From: Chitinophagales bacterium
GTDB lineage: Bacteria; Bacteroidota; Bacteroidia; Chitinophagales; Chitinophagaceae
Direction of reading: 5' to 3'
NCBI GenBank assembly: GCA_017303855.1
Contig: JAFLBL010000002.1
Span: 124,001-188,000, forward strand
DNA: 64,000 bases
In this document: piece by piece, positions 35,314-44,540 of the stretch
Layout: each line of letters starts with the position of its first letter
Position numbering within the stretch: position 1 is the first letter of the stretch
Made by a program: the position numbers and the translations under genes
Notes under the pieces: model-generated
The model's input: the letters and a program-made list of their open reading frames with translations, nothing else
Told to the model about the DNA's origin: nothing
Databases searched by the model: none

Positions 35314-37602
35314 ATGAAAAGGATTTTAACGGTTGCCGCGTTAGTGCTGGGATTGTACAGCCTGCCCGCCGCCGCACAGCAAACCAATGAGGCGAAAATG
35401 AAAACCTTCATTGATGCCCTGATGAAAAAAATGACATTGCAGGAAAAAATCGGTCAGCTCAATCTGCCGGGCAGCGGTGATATTGTGACCGGACAGGCAC
35501 AGAGTTCTGATATCGGCAAGAAAATACGGGAGGGGAAAGTCGGCGGTCTGTTCAATATCAAATCCGTAGCCAAGATTAAAGACGTACAGCGTGTGGCCGT
35601 GGAAGAGAGCCGGCTCAAAATTCCCATGATCTTTGGAATGGATGTGATACACGGATATGAAACCGTATTCCCGATACCTCTCGGACTGAGCTGTACCTGG
35701 GATATGCAGCTGGTAGAGAACAGTGCGCGGATTGCCGCGGTGGAAGCCAGTGCCGACGGGATCAACTGGACCTTTTCTCCTATGGTGGATATCTGCCGCG
35801 ATGCCCGTTGGGGGCGTATAGCCGAAGGCAATGGCGAAGATCCCTACCTGGGTGCTCAGATTGCCAAAGCGATGGTACGTGGTTACCAGGGCAATGATTT
35901 GTCGAAGAACAATACCATTATGTCCTGCGTAAAACACTATGCATTATATGGTGCCGCCGAAGCCGGTCGTGATTATAATACCACCGATATGAGCCGTCAG
36001 CGGATGTTCAATGATTATATGCCTCCGTATAAAGCAGCGGCGGATGCCGGTGCCGGTAGTTTTATGGCTTCTTTTAATGAAGTGGAAGGTGTACCCGCCA
36101 CGGCGAATAAATGGCTGATGACCGATGTACTCCGGAAGCAGTGGGGTTTTAAAGGATTTGTGGTAACCGACTATACAGGGATCAATGAAATGATTGATCA
36201 TGGTATCGGGGATCTCAAAACCGTTTCTGCCCGCGCCCTGATGGCCGGCATTGATATGGATATGGTAGGAGAAGGTTTGCTGACCACCCTGGAGCAATCG
36301 CTGAAGGAGGGAAAAGTGACACAGGCGCAGATTGACCTGGCCTGTCGTCGTATCCTGGAAGCCAAGTACAAACTCGGGCTCTTTGAAAATCCGTATAAGT
36401 ATTGTGATGAGAACCGCGCCAAAACGGAAGTGTTTACCGCTGAACACCGTGCCATTGCCCGGAGTACAGCCGCACAAAGTTTTGTATTGTTGAAAAATCA
36501 GGGTGGACTGCTTCCGTTGAAAAAAACCGGAACAGTAGCCCTGGTAGGTCCGCTCGCCGATAATAAAGAAAACATGCCGGGTACCTGGAGTGTGGCGGCC
36601 AATTTTCAGAAAGCCACTTCAGTACTGTCAGGTATGAAAGAAGTACTGGGGGATAAAGTAAAGATCATTTATGCCAAAGGATCCAACCTGGATGCCGATG
36701 CCGCATTTGAAGAAAGAGCCGGTATGTTTGGCAAAGCACTGGGCCGCGATAATCGCCCGGCTGATGTGATCATCAAAGAAGCCGTAGATGCCGCTAACCA
36801 GGCCGATGTGGTGGTAGCTGCCCTGGGTGAAAGCGCTGAAATGAGTGGCGAAAGCAGCAGCCGCAGTAATATTGAAATTCCGCAGGTACAGAAGGATTTA
36901 TTAAATGCTTTATTAAAGACCGGTAAACCGGTAGTATTGGTATTATTCACCGGTCGTCCGCTGGCGATCAAAGAGGAAACTGAGAAAGTACCCGCCATTC
37001 TGAATGTATGGTTTGGTGGCAGTGAAGCGGGCTATGCGGTGGCCGATGTATTATTCGGGGATGTGAATCCTTCCGGTAAACTCACCACTACCTTCCCGCA
37101 GAATGTAGGACAGGTGCCGATTTTCTATGCACATAAGAATACCGGTCGTCCGCTGGAAGAAGGTAAATGGTTCTCGAAGTTCCGTTCGAATTATCTGGAT
37201 GTAAGCAACGATCCGGTATATCCCTTTGGATACGGTTTAAGCTATACCAGTTTTGGATACAGCGATATCACACTCAGCAGCACATCACTGAAAGGCAATC
37301 AGAAACTGACCGCTTCTGTAACGGTGACCAATAACGGTAAATACGAAGGAAAGGAAGTAGTGCAGCTGTATATCCGCGATGTGGTGGGCAGTGTAACCCG
37401 TCCGGTAAAAGAACTGAAAGGCTTTCAGAAGATCAGCCTGAAACCGGGCGAATCTAAGACGGTATCTTTTACCATCACACCCGAAGACCTGAAGTTTTAT
37501 AATTATGATCTGAAGTATGAATGGGAGACCGGCGACTTCCAGATCATGATCGGGACAAATTCGAAAGAAGTGAAAATGGGTAAAGTGAATTGGGTGAAAT
37601 AG
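35314..37602 (+). CDS. bglX: GH3 beta-glucosidase (BglX-like), periplasmic
   Basis: This 762-residue protein has a signal peptide (TVAALVLGLYSLPAAAQQ). It has the three-domain GH3 layout: a TIM barrel (~25-370) with GWTFSP-like INWTFSPMVDICRDARWGR, KHYALYGA and nucleophile D286 in VVTDYTGI; an alpha/beta sandwich (~380-600) with acid/base E513 in EMSGESSSRS; and a C-terminal Fn3 domain (~660-750). The expected job is to release glucose from beta-linked gluco-oligosaccharides such as sophorose or gentiobiose in the periplasm. GH3 enzymes acting on beta-1,2 linkages are known beside GH144 genes in Bacteroides. It is the last gene of the 30-kb array and is followed by a terminator. Confidence 0.93.
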   Translation: MKRILTVAALVLGLYSLPAAAQQTNEAKMKTFIDALMKKMTLQEKIGQLNLPGSGDIVTGQAQSSDIGKKIREGKVGGLFNIKSVAKIKDVQRVAVEESRLKIPMIFGMDVIHGYETVFPIPLGLSCTWDMQLVENSARIAAVEASADGINWTFSPMVDICRDARWGRIAEGNGEDPYLGAQIAKAMVRGYQGNDLSKNNTIMSCVKHYALYGAAEAGRDYNTTDMSRQRMFNDYMPPYKAAADAGAGSFMASFNEVEGVPATANKWLMTDVLRKQWGFKGFVVTDYTGINEMIDHGIGDLKTVSARALMAGIDMDMVGEGLLTTLEQSLKEGKVTQAQIDLACRRILEAKYKLGLFENPYKYCDENRAKTEVFTAEHRAIARSTAAQSFVLLKNQGGLLPLKKTGTVALVGPLADNKENMPGTWSVAANFQKATSVLSGMKEVLGDKVKIIYAKGSNLDADAAFEERAGMFGKALGRDNRPADVIIKEAVDAANQADVVVAALGESAEMSGESSSRSNIEIPQVQKDLLNALLKTGKPVVLVLFTGRPLAIKEETEKVPAILNVWFGGSEAGYAVADVLFGDVNPSGKLTTTFPQNVGQVPIFYAHKNTGRPLEEGKWFSKFRSNYLDVSNDPVYPFGYGLSYTSFGYSDITLSSTSLKGNQKLTASVTVTNNGKYEGKEVVQLYIRDVVGSVTRPVKELKGFQKISLKPGESKTVSFTITPEDLKFYNYDLKYEWETGDFQIMIGTNSKEVKMGKVNWVK

Positions 37603-37625
37603 GCCATAAACGCTTCAAACTTCTT

Positions 37626-37662
37626 AAAACCGGCAGTATTGGCAACAGTCTGCCGGTTTTTT
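37626..37662 (+). terminator. Intrinsic terminator after the GH3 gene
   Basis: An 11-bp perfect stem AAAACCGGCAG/CTGCCGGTTTT (37626-37636 with 37650-37660) is followed by TT. It marks the end of the locus 1 enzyme array. Confidence 0.9.
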
Positions 37663-37663
37663 A

Positions 37664-37710
37664 GTGCTTAAAAGTGTGTTTTTTTACAAAAACACGTGCT
37701 TAAAAGTGTG
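37664..37710 (+). promoter_or_regulatory. 15-bp direct repeat upstream of the AAA ATPase gene
   Basis: GTGCTTAAAAGTGTG occurs twice, at 37664-37678 and 37696-37710, exactly 32 bp apart (about three helical turns), separated by TTTTTTTACAAAAACAC. The second copy ends 39 bp before the ATG. This is a plausible operator or autoregulatory site; no known binding protein is assigned. Confidence 0.5.
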
Positions 37711-37749
37711 AAATATAGCATAAATTCGTACATATAAATGTATTAAAAA

Positions 37750-39051
37750 ATGCAAAGAATTGAAATACAGCATCTTAAAAAATGGAAACAATCTGTTGGC
37801 CGTAAGCCCTTGATTATCCGGGGAGCGAGGCAGGTTGGAAAAACCTGGCTGATGAAGGAATTTGGCAGACTGGAGTATAAAGACGTGGTATATGTCAACT
37901 GTGAAGCAGACCCGGCAGTACGAAACTTGTTTATGGGTGATTTTGATACAACAAGAATCATCCGTGGATTACAAATAATAGCCGGTAAACCTATTGACCC
38001 GAAACAAACATTAATCATCATTGATGAAATACAGGAAGCGCCGGGTGCGCTGACTTCATTAAAATACTTTCAGGAAAACGCGCCGGAGTATCATATAATA
38101 GCTGCCGGCTCATTGTTGGGTATCACACTTAATCGTTCAGGATCATTTCCCGTTGGTAAAGTTGAATTCCTTGATTTATTCCCCCTGAGTTTTGTTGAGT
38201 TCCTGGATGCCATTAAAGAAACTCAGTTAGCGGATCTTTTACGAAATCCGGACTGGTCATTAGTTGCTTCGTTCAGTATAAAATTTACAGATCGGTTAAG
38301 GCAGTACTATTATACCGGTGGCATGCCTGAAGTTGTATTACAATATTCCGTAAGCGGGGATATGAACCAGGTAAGAGAGATTCAGAAACGGATACTGGTT
38401 TCGTATGAACAGGATTTTTCAAAGCATGCGCCGGCTGATATTGTACCCCGTATACGGATGATCTGGAACGGGGTTCCTGCACAACTGGCAAAAGAGAACC
38501 GGAAATTTATTTATGGTCAGTTAAAACCCGGAGCACGGGCAAAGGATTTTGAACTGGCGCTATCCTGGCTGATTGATTGCGGGTTATTGTATAAAGTACA
38601 TAATGTATCTAAGCCAGCACTGCCTTTGAAAGCATATGAGGAATTAAATATATTTAAACTTTTTTTGCTGGATATAGGTTTATTAGGGGCGCTTACTGAT
38701 CTCGATGCCAAAACACTGCTGGAAGGCAATACTGTTTTTACTGAATTTAAAGGAGCATTGACAGAGCAGTATGTTTATCAGCAATTACGGACGCAGAATG
38801 AGCTACCGGTTTATTATTGGTCGGCCGGAAATGCCCGTTCAGAAGTTGATTTTCTTTTGCAACATAAGGGGCAAATCATTCCATTGGAAGTGAAGGCGGA
38901 AGAAAACCTGCATGCCAAGAGCCTGCGCGTTTATTGTGAAAAATTTAGACCATCTCTGGCGGTACGTAGTTCTATGTCGGGCTACAGGAAAGAAGACTGG
39001 ATGACTAATCTGCCGCTGTATGCGATCAATACTATTACTCATCTTCAGTGA
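37750..39051 (+). CDS. AAA_14/DUF4143 ATP-binding protein
   Basis: The 433-residue protein has an AAA-like ATPase domain with Walker A IRGARQVGKTWL (~25-35), Walker B LIIIDEIQEAP (~95), and the sensor segment AAGSLLGI. It then has the DUF4143 winged region and a C-terminal nuclease-like segment with EVDFLLQHKGQIIPLEVKAE (a PD-(D/E)xK-type E-V-D...E-x-K pattern, ~360-385). These ATPases are widespread, often in multiple copies per genome, and have no settled function. It is isolated between a terminator and the locus 2 sigma gene, and its base composition is more A+T rich than the neighbouring glucanase genes. It is probably an independently acquired gene, not part of glucan use. Confidence 0.9.
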   Translation: MQRIEIQHLKKWKQSVGRKPLIIRGARQVGKTWLMKEFGRLEYKDVVYVNCEADPAVRNLFMGDFDTTRIIRGLQIIAGKPIDPKQTLIIIDEIQEAPGALTSLKYFQENAPEYHIIAAGSLLGITLNRSGSFPVGKVEFLDLFPLSFVEFLDAIKETQLADLLRNPDWSLVASFSIKFTDRLRQYYYTGGMPEVVLQYSVSGDMNQVREIQKRILVSYEQDFSKHAPADIVPRIRMIWNGVPAQLAKENRKFIYGQLKPGARAKDFELALSWLIDCGLLYKVHNVSKPALPLKAYEELNIFKLFLLDIGLLGALTDLDAKTLLEGNTVFTEFKGALTEQYVYQQLRTQNELPVYYWSAGNARSEVDFLLQHKGQIIPLEVKAEENLHAKSLRVYCEKFRPSLAVRSSMSGYRKEDWMTNLPLYAINTITHLQ

Positions 39052-39147
39052 AAATGATACTCCGGTAATATATGATAGTAACCCGGCTGTAAAATTGGAA
39101 AATACTGAATCAGTAATTCCACTAATTTTACTACAGATTGCACGGCT

Positions 39148-39711
39148 TTGAAATCGTACACCCAACATACTTCCCTTGAATTGCTTGCGTTGGTGGCCCA
39201 GGATAATGAGGCTGCTTTTGCCGAGTTGTACGATCGTTACTGGAAAAAATTATTCGTCATCGCTTTTAACCGTCTCCGGGATACATCCGCCGCTGAAGAT
39301 ATAGTGCATGATGTGTTTGCCGGCATCTGGTCGCACCGGCATACACAGCAGATCGACGCCCCCGAAAATTACCTGGCCGTGGCGGTAAAATATGCGGTGT
39401 TGAACAGGATTAAACGGAATATACGGGAGCGTGAAAACCTGGAAATGCTGAAGGCGCAAATCCAGGTCTCTGAAAACCATACTGAAACCAGCCTGCATTA
39501 TAAACAAATACTGGAACGGATACAGCAGGAAGTGGAGCGGTTGCCCGACCGCTGCCGGCTGATTTTCCTGTATAGCCGCGAAGCCGGACTGCCGGTTAAA
39601 GAAATTGCCAAACGTCTGCATCTGTCTCCTAAAACCGTTGAAAATCAACTTGGCAAAGCGATCCGCCAGCTTAAGGTAGCCACCAAGAGCCTGCTGCATA
39701 GTTTTTTCTGA
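39148..39711 (+). CDS. RNA polymerase ECF-type sigma-70 factor (locus 2)
   Basis: This protein of about 187 residues likely starts at TTG 39148, because no ATG lies near the conserved N-terminus (SLELLALVAQDNEAAFAELY). Region 2 is at ~25-90 (AAEDIVHDVFAGIWSHRH) and region 4 at ~125-180 (LPDRCRLIFLYSREAGLPVK, then EIAKRLHLSPKTVENQLGKA). FecR and susC follow, as in locus 1. The two sigma factors share the family layout but differ enough to suggest separate promoters and signals. Confidence 0.93.
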   Translation: MKSYTQHTSLELLALVAQDNEAAFAELYDRYWKKLFVIAFNRLRDTSAAEDIVHDVFAGIWSHRHTQQIDAPENYLAVAVKYAVLNRIKRNIRERENLEMLKAQIQVSENHTETSLHYKQILERIQQEVERLPDRCRLIFLYSREAGLPVKEIAKRLHLSPKTVENQLGKAIRQLKVATKSLLHSFF

Positions 39712-39781
39712 TTTTTTCCTGAAATATTTTCAAAATCCGTGAGGGATAGCTTCCTCCCGGTTTACTCATTTATATAACTGC

Positions 39782-40957
39782 ATGAAACGTCCGCAACATT
39801 TAGCCGAACTGATTGAAAAATGCGAGGCCGGTACCGCCAGCCCGGAAGAGATCGCCGCATTGAATGAATGGTATCATTCGTTTGATGACTCCGTGGCGAC
39901 CGTGTCCGCAGCTGAACAGATTACCGAGGCTGAACTGGGACAACGGATTCAGTCCCGGTTGCGGGAATCCATGAACGCGGCAAAAGCACCTGCTGTCTAT
40001 CGTCGGGGCTGGTTCCGGGCTGCAGCTGCCATTCTCCTCATTATTACAGTAGCCGGCTACTTTATTTATAGAAACGGACTTTCCGAAACAGCACAAGTGG
40101 CCGCAGTGCCTGTAACCCCGGCTCCTGCCGAAATCGTACCAGGCGGTAATAAGGCGGTGCTTATTCTGGCCGATGGGTCTTCCATTGTGCTTGACAGCGC
40201 TTCCAACGGTTTGCTGAGTACCCAGGGAAATATTCAGGTGGAAAAACTCGATAACGGACTGCTGGCCTATACGGTAAATGGCAAAATCCTGTACGAGGAT
40301 GATGCCGCATTTTATAATACCATCAGCACACCCCGCGGCGGTCAGTACCAGGTTACATTATCCGACGGAACAAAAGTTTGGCTGAATGCCGCTTCTTCAA
40401 TCCGGTTCCCTGTGTTATTTACAGGTACCGAACGCCGGGTGGAAGTGACAGGGGAAGCCTATTTTGAAGTGGCAAGGGATATCAGCAAACCATTTAAAGT
40501 TAAGGCGGCACAATCCGAAGTGGAAGTACTGGGTACGCATTTTAATATAAATGCCTACGATGATGAAGTCAGTATTAAAACCACTCTGCTGGAGGGAAAA
40601 GTAAAAATAACCGTACCCGGTCAGGCCGCTGCACAACCGGCCCGGTTCTTACAGCCGGGACAGCAATCCGGAATCAGTAAGAATGGTGAGATAAGTATTG
40701 TGAAGAATGCGGATACGGATGAGGCCATTGCCTGGTTAAAAGGTCGTTTTCAGTTTGAAAATACCGATCTCCGGAGTATGCTCAGGCAGATTTCCCGCTG
40801 GTATGATGTGGATGTGGAATACAGGGGCGCGGTGGATCTGCATTTTACCGGACAGCTGACCCGCAATGAAAATGTAACGAATGTATTTAAGCAACTCGCT
40901 CTGACGGGGGAAGTACATTTCAGGATAGAAGGACGGAAAGTTATAGTCACACGATAA
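39782..40957 (+). CDS. FecR-family anti-sigma factor (locus 2)
   Basis: This is a 391-residue protein. The cytoplasmic region is ~1-75, a transmembrane helix is at ~77-96 (GWFRAAAAILLIITVAGYF), and the periplasmic FecR domain is at ~180-290 (TPRGGQYQVTLSDGTKVWLN, VTGEAYFEVARD). The C-terminal DUF4974/STN-like module is at ~320-391 (FENTDLRSMLRQISRWYDVD). It lies 70 bp after the sigma gene. It should hold that sigma factor until the SusC STN domain signals substrate. Confidence 0.95.
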   Translation: MKRPQHLAELIEKCEAGTASPEEIAALNEWYHSFDDSVATVSAAEQITEAELGQRIQSRLRESMNAAKAPAVYRRGWFRAAAAILLIITVAGYFIYRNGLSETAQVAAVPVTPAPAEIVPGGNKAVLILADGSSIVLDSASNGLLSTQGNIQVEKLDNGLLAYTVNGKILYEDDAAFYNTISTPRGGQYQVTLSDGTKVWLNAASSIRFPVLFTGTERRVEVTGEAYFEVARDISKPFKVKAAQSEVEVLGTHFNINAYDDEVSIKTTLLEGKVKITVPGQAAAQPARFLQPGQQSGISKNGEISIVKNADTDEAIAWLKGRFQFENTDLRSMLRQISRWYDVDVEYRGAVDLHFTGQLTRNENVTNVFKQLALTGEVHFRIEGRKVIVTR

Positions 40958-41030
40958 AAGCGCACATATGAATACAAAAAACCGATTGCTTTTTCCATTC
41001 AGTATGGATGGATAAGACAGCGCAGGCACA

Positions 41031-41066
41031 AATAAAAAAACCGGATTCTGTTGGCGCAGAACCCGG
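41031..41066 (-). terminator. Minus-strand intrinsic terminator upstream of susC (locus 2)
   Basis: On the minus strand CCGGGTTCTG (41066-41057) pairs with CAGAATCCGG (41050-41041), a 10-bp stem with one mismatch and a 6-base loop, followed by TTTTTTTATT. It points away from susC with no minus-strand gene to serve. Locus 1 has the same device at 2307-2344. Confidence 0.7.
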
Positions 41067-41142
41067 CGGATGTTTGGGCCTGTGAAAAAACAATGTTCAG
41101 ACTGCTTATTTCTCAACCCTGGCCGGATAAATGACCCGGCCA
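41031..41142 (-). ncRNA. Putative antisense RNA at the susC 5' end (locus 2)
   Basis: Inferred from the minus-strand terminator at 41031-41066 and a second perfect hairpin at 41120-41142 (TGGCCGG/CCGGCCA, 7 bp). The 5' end is not defined and could lie inside susC. Antisense sRNAs at this position are established for susC homologues in Bacteroides (DonS type). No sequence similarity to those is claimed. Confidence 0.35.
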
Positions 41143-41159
41143 TTAAACACCACGAATTT

Positions 41160-44100
41160 ATGTATTTCACTGCAGTTTGCCGGTCCGGTCTTAGTAAGGC
41201 CTCCCTGGCAAGACAAACGATTAAGATTATGAAACTCACCACGGTTTTATTGATCGCTGCCTGCCTCCAGGTAAGTGCCCGCGGATTTTCCCAACGGGTT
41301 ACTATCAATGAAAACAACACGACATTGCAGAAGGTATTCCAGCAGATCCGGAAACAGACCGGTGTCCAGTTTTTTTACGCGGTGGAAGCGCTGAAAGACG
41401 CGAAGAAAGTATCACTGGCTGTAAAAAACCAACCGCTGGAACAGGTACTGGAAATTTGTTTCCGCGACCAGAACCTGACCTATACCATTGCTGAAAACAC
41501 CATTATTGTAAAACGAAAAGCGCCTGTTCCGGCCGTGGTAGCTGAGGAACCCGCTGCAATGGCTCCGGAACCAGTGAATACGGTTGTAAGGGGTAAAGTG
41601 ACGGATGAAAAAGGGCAACCCCTGAACGGCGTATCGGTTGCCATAAAAGGCAGTACGACCGGAACGGTAACAGATGCCACCGGCGCCTACACGATCAGTG
41701 TGCCGGATGATGCCGTACTGGTATTTTCTTATGTGGGATTTAAAAATGTGGAAGTAAAAGCCGGCGGACGCAGTACCATTGATATTACCCTGAAGCCACT
41801 TGAAAGATCACTGGATGAAATCGTGGTGGTGGGTTATGGTACGCAGAAAAAAAGAGACCTGACCGGTTCTGTTTCTTCCGTAAAAGGAGAAGAAGTAGCC
41901 GACCGTCCTTCTACCAACCCGATTGCCTCCCTGCAGGGACGTGTACCGGGTCTTACTATTTCCAACTCCGGTCGCGCCGGCGCCAGTCCGGTTGTGCGTA
42001 TCCGTGGGGTGAACAGTACCAATAGTGCCAGCCCGGTGTATGTGGTGGATGGGGTGCTGCATGATAATATTGATTTCCTGAACCCGGCCGATATTGAAAC
42101 TATCGATATCCTGCGTGATCCTTCTTCCATTGCCATTTATGGTTTGCGTGGTGCCAACGGGGTGATTGCGATTACTTCAAAGAAAGCAGCCCGCGGACAG
42201 ACACGTGTTAATCTGCAAAGTATAACAGGGGTACAGGTGGTACAGGATAAAATTAAAATCACCGACGCGGAAGGATTTAAAAAACTCTATAATGCCCAGC
42301 TGGCCAACCTGAATGCCGCGGCATTTGATTATTCCAATTATACAGCCAATACCAACTGGCAGGATCTCGTATTGCAGAAAGCGGTGATGAGCTCCACGAA
42401 CCTGAGTATCAGTAACAGCGGAGAAAAATCAACCACCTATATGAATGTGGGGTATACCGATCAGGAAGGGGTGCTCAAAAATGACCGGTATAAACGCTAC
42501 CTGGTCCGCCTCAATGAAGAAATCCGTTTTAATAATAAAATTAAAGTAGGTGGAGAAGTTACAGGCTATCATGTAGTGAACAATCCGCCGGCCGCTTCTA
42601 TAACCAATGCGCTGTGGGCGGCACCCATTGTGCCGATTCAACAGGATGCCAATACTTATTACAGTATGCCTTCCTTCCAGCGGGCACAGGTGGGTAACCC
42701 AATCGCCGCGCTGAACAGGAATGACCGCAATTCAGTGAATAAAAGTTTCCGGGTTATCGGTAATATTTTTGCTGAAGTGAAGTTTCTTAAAAACTTTACC
42801 TGGCGCTCCACCCTGTATACGGACCTGGGCTTTAACAGCAGCCGGACCTATTCGCAACTGCCTTTTTCCTTTATCAACCTGGGTGAGGGCACCAATCCCA
42901 CCACAACTACGTATGATAACTCCGTACGTACTTCCGTATCACAGGAGCAGGGTGAATCCCGCCGCTTCCAGCAGGATCATGTGCTGACATTTGATAAAAA
43001 TTTCGGCAAAGGCCATGTGTTGAATGCCGTAGCCGGTTTCACCAGTATCTACAGTGCCAGTTCCTTTGTAAATGGTACGCGCCGCGATACATCCGTGAAT
43101 GTGCCGGATGATCCTGATTTCTGGTACCTCGGTGTGGTGAACGTAAACAATCCCTTGTCCAATGGTGGTGGCGGATCAGAAAGCGCCATTGCCGGTGGTT
43201 TCGCCCGTGTGGGATATAACTACAAAGGCAGGTACCTGCTGAATGCCACGATCCGTCGTGATGGCAGTTCCAAATTTGCCCCTGAGAATCGCTGGGGTAC
43301 ATTCGGCAGTGTGGGAGCCGGCTGGCTGATCAGTGATGAAAAATTCTTCAATGCGGTAAGAGGCATTGACTTCCTGAAACTCCGTGCTGCCTGGGGCCGT
43401 ACCGGTAATGCCAATGGGTTTGCAGACAACCTTTACAAACCCGGTATCCAGAACGCTTCCACGGCCATCTTCGGAGATAATATTTATACATCCATACAGG
43501 CGGCTTATATTCCTGACCCCAACCTGCATTGGGAAACCGTACAGGGTATCGATGCGGGTATAGATGTACGCGCATTGGGCAATCGCCTGAATGCGGAGAT
43601 CACGTATTATAACAGAACCACCAATGATATCCTGACCGGTGTGACATTGCCCAATGAAACCCGCAGTTATTTCACCAACCTGGGTAAGATCACCAATAAA
43701 GGGATAGAGCTGAACCTGGGATGGAACGACAAACTGGGTAAGGAACTCACCTATGGTGTAAATGTGAATTTCAGCCATAACAAGAATGTGGTGAATTCCA
43801 TTGGTGATAATTTCAACTTCTCCATTATCGGAAACGGTGGAGCCAACCTGACCACTACCGGTCAGTCCATTGGTTATTTCTACGGTTATACGCAGACCGG
43901 CGTATACCAGTCCGTAGCCGACATTCAGAAATTTCCCGCATTTATTAATGCATTGCCCGGCGATGTATCCTATGCAGATATAAACGGCGATGGCCTGCTC
44001 ACAACGGCTGACCGTGGTTATATCGGTACGCCCTTCCCGCCATATAGTTTCGGTGGCAGTATCAATCTCGGGTATAAAGGAATTGACTTTACCCTGGAAG

Positions 44101-44519
44101 GTCAGGGCGCTGCCGGACACAGTATTTATACACAGCGCCGGACCTCTACGTTCGCGGTGCTGAACTATGAAGCCAACCGGCTGAATGCGTGGACCACAGC
44201 AGGCTCTACCAATATTGAACCGATCCTGGATAATACAAGAGGAAATAATTTCCTGATGAGTACCTATTATCTCGAACCCGGCGACTATTTCCGGATCCGC
44301 CTGCTGCAGGTTGGATATACGTTTGAGAAAAACCTGTTATCCGGTGTGGGTATTCAGAAAGCACGGGTATTCCTGAGCGGACAGAATATCAAAACATGGA
44401 GCCAGGTAACAGGTTATTCACCCGAACCGCTGATTGGTGATATCATCGGCGGTGGCGCGGACAACGGTGCTTACCCGGTGCCGGCTGTTTATTCTTTCGG
44501 TATCAATCTTACATTCTAA
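41160..44519 (+). CDS. SusC-family TonB-dependent transporter with STN domain (locus 2)
   Basis: This protein of about 1119 residues starts at the ATG at 41160 (MYFTAVCRSGLSKASLAR), a leader extension typical of STN-bearing SusC proteins; MKLTTVLL at 41229 is the alternative, and the frame open from 41070 begins inside the hairpin region. The STN domain is at ~45-115 (NTTLQKVFQQIRKQTGVQ). The carboxypeptidase-like domain is at ~140-210 (VRGKVTDEKGQPLNGVSVAI). The plug starts at ~218 (DEIVVVGYGTQ, then SLQGRVPGLTI), followed by a beta-barrel ending SFGINLTF. It forms the outer-membrane pore with the next gene's SusD. GH144 and GDPD downstream suggest a phosphoglycerol-bearing beta-1,2-glucan; this is inference. 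Confidence 0.95.
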   Translation: MYFTAVCRSGLSKASLARQTIKIMKLTTVLLIAACLQVSARGFSQRVTINENNTTLQKVFQQIRKQTGVQFFYAVEALKDAKKVSLAVKNQPLEQVLEICFRDQNLTYTIAENTIIVKRKAPVPAVVAEEPAAMAPEPVNTVVRGKVTDEKGQPLNGVSVAIKGSTTGTVTDATGAYTISVPDDAVLVFSYVGFKNVEVKAGGRSTIDITLKPLERSLDEIVVVGYGTQKKRDLTGSVSSVKGEEVADRPSTNPIASLQGRVPGLTISNSGRAGASPVVRIRGVNSTNSASPVYVVDGVLHDNIDFLNPADIETIDILRDPSSIAIYGLRGANGVIAITSKKAARGQTRVNLQSITGVQVVQDKIKITDAEGFKKLYNAQLANLNAAAFDYSNYTANTNWQDLVLQKAVMSSTNLSISNSGEKSTTYMNVGYTDQEGVLKNDRYKRYLVRLNEEIRFNNKIKVGGEVTGYHVVNNPPAASITNALWAAPIVPIQQDANTYYSMPSFQRAQVGNPIAALNRNDRNSVNKSFRVIGNIFAEVKFLKNFTWRSTLYTDLGFNSSRTYSQLPFSFINLGEGTNPTTTTYDNSVRTSVSQEQGESRRFQQDHVLTFDKNFGKGHVLNAVAGFTSIYSASSFVNGTRRDTSVNVPDDPDFWYLGVVNVNNPLSNGGGGSESAIAGGFARVGYNYKGRYLLNATIRRDGSSKFAPENRWGTFGSVGAGWLISDEKFFNAVRGIDFLKLRAAWGRTGNANGFADNLYKPGIQNASTAIFGDNIYTSIQAAYIPDPNLHWETVQGIDAGIDVRALGNRLNAEITYYNRTTNDILTGVTLPNETRSYFTNLGKITNKGIELNLGWNDKLGKELTYGVNVNFSHNKNVVNSIGDNFNFSIIGNGGANLTTTGQSIGYFYGYTQTGVYQSVADIQKFPAFINALPGDVSYADINGDGLLTTADRGYIGTPFPPYSFGGSINLGYKGIDFTLEGQGAAGHSIYTQRRTSTFAVLNYEANRLNAWTTAGSTNIEPILDNTRGNNFLMSTYYLEPGDYFRIRLLQVGYTFEKNLLSGVGIQKARVFLSGQNIKTWSQVTGYSPEPLIGDIIGGGADNGAYPVPAVYSFGINLTF

Positions 44520-44540
44520 ACTGTACTAAAATTATTTGAT

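Noticed and set aside
37750..39051. Insertion sequence or transposon around the AAA ATPase
   Set aside because: No transposase, no terminal inverted repeats and no target-site duplication were seen; only a direct repeat in the promoter region.
41070..41159. Longer start for the locus 2 susC
   Set aside because: It would begin just after the hairpin region at a non-ATG codon; the ATG at 41160 gives the leader type seen in other STN-bearing SusC proteins.
43176..44120. 314-codon minus-strand open frame
   Set aside because: It lies wholly inside the locus 2 susC gene, which has clear domain support. Long opposite frames recur under the other well-supported genes too (for example 1512-2207, 12198-12872, 13126-13947) and are a codon-use effect.
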